Shown here in pieces: positions 62,534-64,000 of a DNA stretch of 64,000 nucleotides. A program made the translations under genes and the position numbers. How positions within the stretch are numbered: the first letter of the stretch is position 1; every line of letters starts with the position of its first letter. The notes under the pieces were generated by a model, which was not told where the DNA came from, did no database searches, and was given only the letters and a program-made list of their open reading frames with translations. Location: the NCBI RefSeq assembly GCF_001308015.1, contig NZ_LGYH01000001.1:124001-188000 (forward strand), in the 5' to 3' direction. This DNA is from Neisseria sp. 83E34. Lineage in GTDB: Bacteria; Pseudomonadota; Gammaproteobacteria; Burkholderiales; Neisseriaceae.

Positions 62534-62578
62534 AGCATTTTAAAGTCTTCAAAATAATATATGTAAGGTTTGTGTTCA

Positions 62579-63223
62579 ATGAAAATAGCAATAGTTGATT
62601 ACGGCATGGGTAATCTGCATTCGGTTTTAAAATCTGTTCAAGCGGCAGACAAGTTGGCCAACACCGGCGCGCAAATTGTACTGACTGACAAACCGGAAGA
62701 TGTGTTTGCTGCTGATAAGATTATTTTCCCGGGCCAGGGCGCCATGCCCGATTGTATGGCTGCTTTGGAACAAAGTGGTTTGGGCGAAGCCGTGGCTGAT
62801 GGTTTGAAAAATAAACCTTTTTTCGGTATTTGCGTGGGCGCGCAGCTCTTGTTTGATCACAGCGAAGAAGGGCCTACAGCCGGTTTAGGTTGGTTTAAAG
62901 GCGAAGTGAAGCGTTTTCCGGCCGATAACACGGATGTAGAAGGTAATAAACTGAAAGTGCCGCATATGGGGTGGAACAGCGTGCACCAAGTGCGCTCCCA
63001 CCCTTTGTTTAAAGATATTCCCGATGAAACGCGTTTTTATTTTGTACACAGTTATTACTTCGCACCCCAGGAAGAGAGCATAATATTATGTACCAGTGAA
63101 TATCCTGAACCATTTGCGTGTATTGTCGGACGCGACAATGTGTTTGCCACCCAGTTTCACACTGAAAAAAGCCATGACGCCGGATTACTGTTGTTGCGTA
63201 ATTTTTTACACTGGAACGGATAA
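62579..63223 (+). CDS. hisH: Imidazole glycerol phosphate synthase subunit HisH
   Basis: The glutaminase subunit that supplies ammonia to HisF. The 214-residue class I amidotransferase has VDYGMGNLHSVLKSV, PGQGAMPDCMAAL, the nucleophile in FGICVGAQLLFDHSEEG and the His-x-Glu in ATQFHTEKSHDAGLLLL. hisF is expected after hisA, beyond the window. Confidence 0.95.
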   Translation: MKIAIVDYGMGNLHSVLKSVQAADKLANTGAQIVLTDKPEDVFAADKIIFPGQGAMPDCMAALEQSGLGEAVADGLKNKPFFGICVGAQLLFDHSEEGPTAGLGWFKGEVKRFPADNTDVEGNKLKVPHMGWNSVHQVRSHPLFKDIPDETRFYFVHSYYFAPQEESIILCTSEYPEPFACIVGRDNVFATQFHTEKSHDAGLLLLRNFLHWNG

Positions 63224-63249
63224 ATTGTGTTAAAATCACTAAATTATAT

Positions 63250-63289
63250 TTCAGACAGGCATTTCTTAATAATGAAATGCCTGTCTGAA
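63250..63289. terminator. Inverted DUS pair between hisH and hisA
   Basis: TTCAGACAGGCAT (63250-63262) and ATGCCTGTCTGAA (63277-63289) with a 14-base loop, arms in the reversed order. It could lower expression of hisA relative to hisH. Confidence 0.5.
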
Positions 63290-63379
63290 ACGATAATGTT
63301 TACCGCGTTTCGTTTGAGTTAGGTCAGCTAATCATATTTTGATTGCGATAAATATTTTATTTGAATAACGGATTTTGCC

Positions 63380-64000
63380 ATGTTACTGATTCCTGCCATT
63401 GATTTGAAAAACGGCCAATGCGTGCGCTTGAAACAAGGCTTGATGGATGAAGCAACCGTATTTTCGGACAAACCTGCCGAGATGGGGCGGCATTGGGTAG
63501 AACAGGGCGCGCGCCGTTTGCATTTGGTGGACTTGGACGGCGCATTTGCCGGAGAACCGAAGAATTTTGAGGCTATCAGGGAGATTTTGGCGGTAACTTC
63601 GCGTGATGTGCCGGTTCAACTTGGCGGCGGCATTCGAGATTTAGGTACCGTCGAAAAATATCTGGGCTTAGGTTTGAGCTACGTCATAATCGGTACAGCA
63701 GCAGTAAAAAATCCCGATTTTGTGCGTGAGGCATGCAAAGAGTTTGCCGGGCACATTATTGTTGGTTTGGATGCAAAAGACGGCATGGTTGCCATTGATG
63801 GCTGGGCCACGGTAACCGACCACCATGTGATTGATTTAAGCAAACGATTTGAAGATGATGGTGTAAACAGCATTATTTATACAGATATCGGTCGCGACGG
63901 GATGATGAGCGGAGTTAATGTAGAGGCAACCGTTAAACTTGCCGAAGCTGTTGATATTCCTGTGATTGCTTCCGGTGGTTTAACGAATTTAGAAGACATT
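63380..64000 (+). CDS. hisA: Phosphoribosylformimino-AICAR ribotide isomerase HisA, partial
   Basis: Open to the right edge; 207 residues are visible. HisA isomerises ProFAR in histidine synthesis. It has [19 protein letters not shown] (catalytic Asp), [61 protein letters not shown] (second Asp) and VIASGGLTN. The ATG at 63380 gives the standard N-terminus. Confidence 0.95.
   Translation, partial: MLLIPAIDLKNGQCVRLKQGLMDEATVFSDKPAEMGRHWVEQGARRLHLVDLDGAFAGEPKNFEAIREILAVTSRDVPVQLGGGIRDLGTVEKYLGLGLSYVIIGTAAVKNPDFVREACKEFAGHIIVGLDAKDGMVAIDGWATVTDHHVIDLSKRFEDDGVNSIIYTDIGRDGMMSGVNVEATVKLAEAVDIPVIASGGLTNLEDI

Overview
The window is a chromosomal segment of a Neisseriaceae bacterium. It is full of the 12-mer TGCCTGTCTGAA, usually as ATGCCTGTCTGAA. 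This is the DNA uptake sequence (DUS) dialect known from Neisseria wadsworthii and N. shayeganii (TG-wadDUS), not the ATGCCGTCTGAA of meningococci and gonococci. About 30 copies stand as inverted pairs after genes and probably act as terminators. Gene content agrees with Neisseria: a Trx-MsrA-MsrB fusion, a HisB with a helix-turn-helix extension, an Ecf/MseR sigma pair, and tandem sibling sRNAs.

Layout. 1-7 kb: end of ligA, galU, two near-identical tandem small RNAs, lrp divergent from dadA, and a DUF3482 GTPase with its DUF2868 membrane partner. 7.2-10.5 kb: the most interesting operon. It encodes DoxX, a secreted peptide with EGKCG repeats, a DUF692/MNIO enzyme, a DUF2063 partner, an ECF sigma factor and a small zinc-type anti-sigma factor. 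This matches the HvfABCD/bufferin class of copper-binding modified peptides. Its promoter shares ATAAGAATT-N12-CCGTCTAA with the msrAB promoter at 30.4 kb, so peptide production and methionine sulfoxide repair look like one sigma regulon. 10.6-18.7 kb: an MlaC-like protein, lepA, lepB, a rhodanese, pcm, free-Met-R-sulfoxide reductase, tpiA and secG.

18.7-27.8 kb: a 9 kb integrative element in the 3' end of tRNA-Leu(GAG). It carries a tyrosine integrase, AlpA-like, Gam-like and Mor-like proteins, a zinc-ribbon/TOPRIM primase, a DUF927 ATPase, an iteron cluster that looks like a replication origin, and a RelE-type toxin with an HTH antitoxin. No capsid or tail gene is present, so it looks like a phage satellite. 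Its uptake sequences are AGGCCGTCTGAA or close variants, a dialect different from the host's, which points to transfer from another Neisseria lineage. A 311-bp element with perfect 41-bp inverted ends follows.

28.3-64 kb: mostly housekeeping genes. These are an OmpA-like lipoprotein, a DUF815 ATPase, msrAB, nusB/ribH, an EamA transporter, trpF, trpB, trpC, a PAP2 phosphatase, darP/pmbA, bioC/bioD, aroK/aroB, rpsP-rimM-trmD-rplS, a nitrilase-like amidase, a frameshifted membrane-protein gene, prfC, a degenerate isochorismatase-fold protein, ccoG/fixH, a malic enzyme, a HIT protein, ldcA, and hisC-hisB-hisH-hisA (hisA runs off the end). Small immunity-like genes (DUF2185, DUF2247) and a dispersed short repeat family lie between them.

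All calls come from reading the sequence. No database search was run.
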